Below are positions 6,656 through 7,578 of a stretch of 7,578 nucleotides of DNA, one piece after another. Source of the DNA: JBEKJU01 sp050011095 (GTDB lineage Bacteria > Desulfobacterota > Syntrophorhabdia > Syntrophorhabdales > WCHB1-27). A model generated the notes under the pieces. It had not been told where the DNA came from. It did not search any database and was given only the letters and a program-made list of their open reading frames with translations. The stretch lies in NCBI GenBank assembly GCA_050011095.1, contig JBEKJU010000179.1, positions 1-7,578 of the forward strand. The letters run 5' to 3'. Made by a program: the position numbers and the translations under genes. How positions within the stretch are numbered: position 1 is the stretch's first letter; each line of letters opens with the position of its first letter.

Positions 6656-6762
6656 GCTAACCCCCATTTTCACTTCTGAGAAACAACTCCTCCACAATTC
6701 CCCAATAGACCCCCGGATGTGCCCTTCGTCTCGCAAACTCCACCAGCCGGTCACTTTCTCAT

Positions 6763-6792
6763 TTGACGAGTGTTATTGTATAGATGTAGAAT
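6763..6792 (+). promoter_or_regulatory. Sigma-70-like promoter for the rightward hypothetical gene
   Basis: TTGACG (6763-6768) and TAGAAT (6787-6792), each one base from consensus, are separated by 18 bases. Transcription would start near 6799, about 40 bases before the ATG at 6838. The match with the ribosome binding site at 6828-6834 supports 6838 as the original start of the gene. Confidence 0.6.
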
Positions 6793-6827
6793 AGGCAATA
6801 AGCCAAAGCGGATGGGAACAAGAGCGC

Positions 6828-6834
6828 GGGAGGG
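6828..6834 (+). promoter_or_regulatory. Ribosome binding site deciding the start at 6838
   Basis: GGGAGGG lies three bases before ATG 6838. The alternative ATG at 6961, the first after the in-frame TAA, has only AGGGGC directly against it and no well-spaced site. This favours translation beginning at 6838, although only 19 codons precede the TAA. Confidence 0.55.
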
Positions 6835-6837
6835 ATT

Positions 6838-7443
6838 ATGAGCAAGCGTAGACCGGATCAGCCTGATGTAAGCAAAATGAAGTTCACTTTTTTTTAAATC
6901 GAAGGAAACGATGAAACACTTCAGGAAGGGTTCAGGGCCATAAACACGGCTCTTAGGGGCATGGCGGGTCGTCACGACGGTGGCGACCATGTGAAGACCC
7001 TTCAGCCTATCGAACTGTTGCCGGTTGGTCCTGAGTCATCTAAGGAGGATCCCAGCGAAGCTGAGGAGGCCGGCGGAAGATCGAGCCGATCGCGGAATTC
7101 GAAACAACGGATCCCGCGTTCTCCCGATGTTCTCGACCTTGACCTATTATCTGGAGATGTCCCGCTAAAAGTTTTCCTCGATCGATGCGACCCTGACGAC
7201 ACTACTAAGAAGTACCTCCTAATCGCCTATTGGTTGAAGCAGTATAGGAATATTCAGGAGGTTTCGATGGATCACATACACACAGGTTTCCGGCACATGG
7301 GATGGCAGACGCCTAAAGACGCGGCGTATCCCCTTCGTATCATGAAAAGCCAGAACCAGTGGTTTCATAAAGGTGAACAGAAGGGGTGCTATAAGATTAA
7401 CCACATCGGCGAGAACCAAGTTATGAAACTACTGGAGAAATGA
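6838..7443 (+). pseudogene. Hypothetical protein with possible winged-helix C-terminal domain; in-frame TAA at codon 20
   Basis: From ATG 6838 to TGA 7441 is one frame of 202 codons, broken only by TAA at codon 20 (6895-6897). Residues 14-19 (MKFTFF) before the stop and IEGNDETLQEGFRAINTALR after it read as one continuous amphipathic domain, so the stop looks secondary. If the stop is real, the product starts at ATG 6961 (160 residues) with a poor ribosome binding site. Residues about 60-100 are a charged Ser/Glu/Arg linker. Residues about 104-201 form a compact domain with KKYLLIAYWLKQYRNIQEVS, HIHTGFRHMGWQTPKDAAYP and GCYKINHIGENQV, a helix-helix-strand pattern like a winged helix. I do not recognise a named family. 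A DNA-binding or adaptor role is inference. The window edge hides its downstream partner. Promoter and ribosome binding site are described at 6763 and 6828. Confidence 0.7.
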
Positions 7444-7510
7444 TCAATTGGATTTGAGGGTAGGGTAAACTCTTCTGTGTGAATTGAAAAAGGAGTGAAA
7501 AAAGGGCGTA

Positions 7511-7562
7511 CCTCCTATAAAATGACGTGTCACGACCAAATGATACGGATCTTATGAGGAGG
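7511..7562 (+). promoter_or_regulatory. CCTCCT and AGGAGG pair: possible sequestered ribosome binding site
   Basis: CCTCCT at 7511-7516 is the exact complement of the AGGAGG Shine-Dalgarno site at 7557-7562. With GT/AC flanks after one mismatch, eight pairs are possible across a loop of about 40 bases. If the transcript includes both, the next gene's ribosome binding site could be masked. Against this, TATAAA at 7516-7521 could be a -10 box, which would start the RNA after the CCTCCT. Confidence 0.3.
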
Positions 7563-7569
7563 CACACCG

Positions 7570-7578
7570 ATGAAGCTG
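7570..7578 (+). CDS. Start of a further gene, cut by the window edge
   Basis: ATG AAG CTG follows AGGAGG (7557-7562) with a seven-base spacer. This is as good a start signal as any in the window. Only three codons (MKL) are present, so no function can be given. It follows the hypothetical gene by about 125 bases on the same strand and may be its partner. Confidence 0.6.

Larger units (their letters stand above)
6117..6837. other. Intergenic region between divergent genes, about 720 bases
   Basis: No open frame here has both a ribosome binding site and recognisable protein sequence. It separates the leftward flavoprotein from the rightward hypothetical gene, and looks more AT-rich than the enzyme cluster. 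It holds inverted repeats at 6145-6175, 6463-6483 and 6629-6655, a minus-strand TATAAT (6404-6399) without a well-placed -35, and a plus-strand promoter at 6763-6792. A short plus-strand run at 6247-6321 (EIISKTFMGTMTSDDEDVYE, then KDKRS and a stop) looks protein-like but has no start, and may be a gene remnant. No tRNA or other RNA gene was recognised. Confidence 0.55.

Noticed and set aside
6582..6794. 70-residue plus-strand ORF before the rightward promoter
   Set aside because: There is no ribosome binding site, it crosses the hairpin at 6629-6655 and the -10 box at 6787-6792, and composition is not protein-like.
1..7578. CRISPR array, tRNA, rRNA or complete insertion sequence
   Set aside because: I saw no regularly spaced repeats, no tRNA-like cloverleaf or rRNA motif, and no transposase or integrase reading frame.

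Overview
This window comes from a bacterium, probably Gram-negative and of moderate-to-high GC content. The genes use strong AGGAGG-type Shine-Dalgarno sites with ATG or GTG starts, and the promoter-like hexamers are sigma-70 type. The enzyme set (DJ-1/PfpI, SDR, zinc alcohol dehydrogenase, alpha/beta hydrolase, Lpd/MerA-like flavoprotein) is typical of soil and sediment Proteobacteria and their relatives. I cannot fix the phylum from sequence alone.

Left arm (about 60-6116, all minus strand). In transcription order it holds: a pyridine nucleotide-disulfide oxidoreductase (6116-4743), an alpha/beta hydrolase of the haloalkane dehalogenase/epoxide hydrolase type (4539-3623), a possible 26-codon ORF overlapping the next gene, an SDR oxidoreductase (3395-2679), a zinc-type alcohol dehydrogenase (2495-1454), a DJ-1/PfpI protein (1368-679), and after a 415-base gap a 56-residue secreted or anchored peptide whose start resembles cytochrome P460 (263-93). 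The set looks like a redox/detoxification cluster for carbonyls, alcohols or electrophiles. The hydrolase has its own promoter-like sequence, so it need not be one transcript.

Centre (6117-6837) is about 720 bases with no convincing gene. It is more AT-rich, and holds a perfect 21-bp palindrome, two further inverted repeats built on TTGAC/GTCAA, and a good sigma-70-like promoter for the rightward gene.

Right arm (plus strand). A 201-codon gene of unknown function (6838-7443) has a basic/acidic linker and a compact C-terminal domain that may be a winged helix. It is followed by the first three codons of another gene at the window edge, whose ribosome binding site could pair with an upstream CCTCCT.

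The most unusual property is damage. Four of the six sizeable genes have an interrupted frame, yet the coding sequence on both sides is well preserved. The dehydrogenase has two frameshifts and the hydrolase one. All three sit in homopolymer runs and all three are repaired by adding one base. The flavoprotein has an in-frame TAG, and the rightward gene has an in-frame TAA. At both stops a Glu codon (GAG, GAA) is the likely ancestor, firmly so only for the TAG. Sequencing error, recent pseudogene formation, or readthrough/recoding are the competing explanations. The sequence alone does not decide between them.
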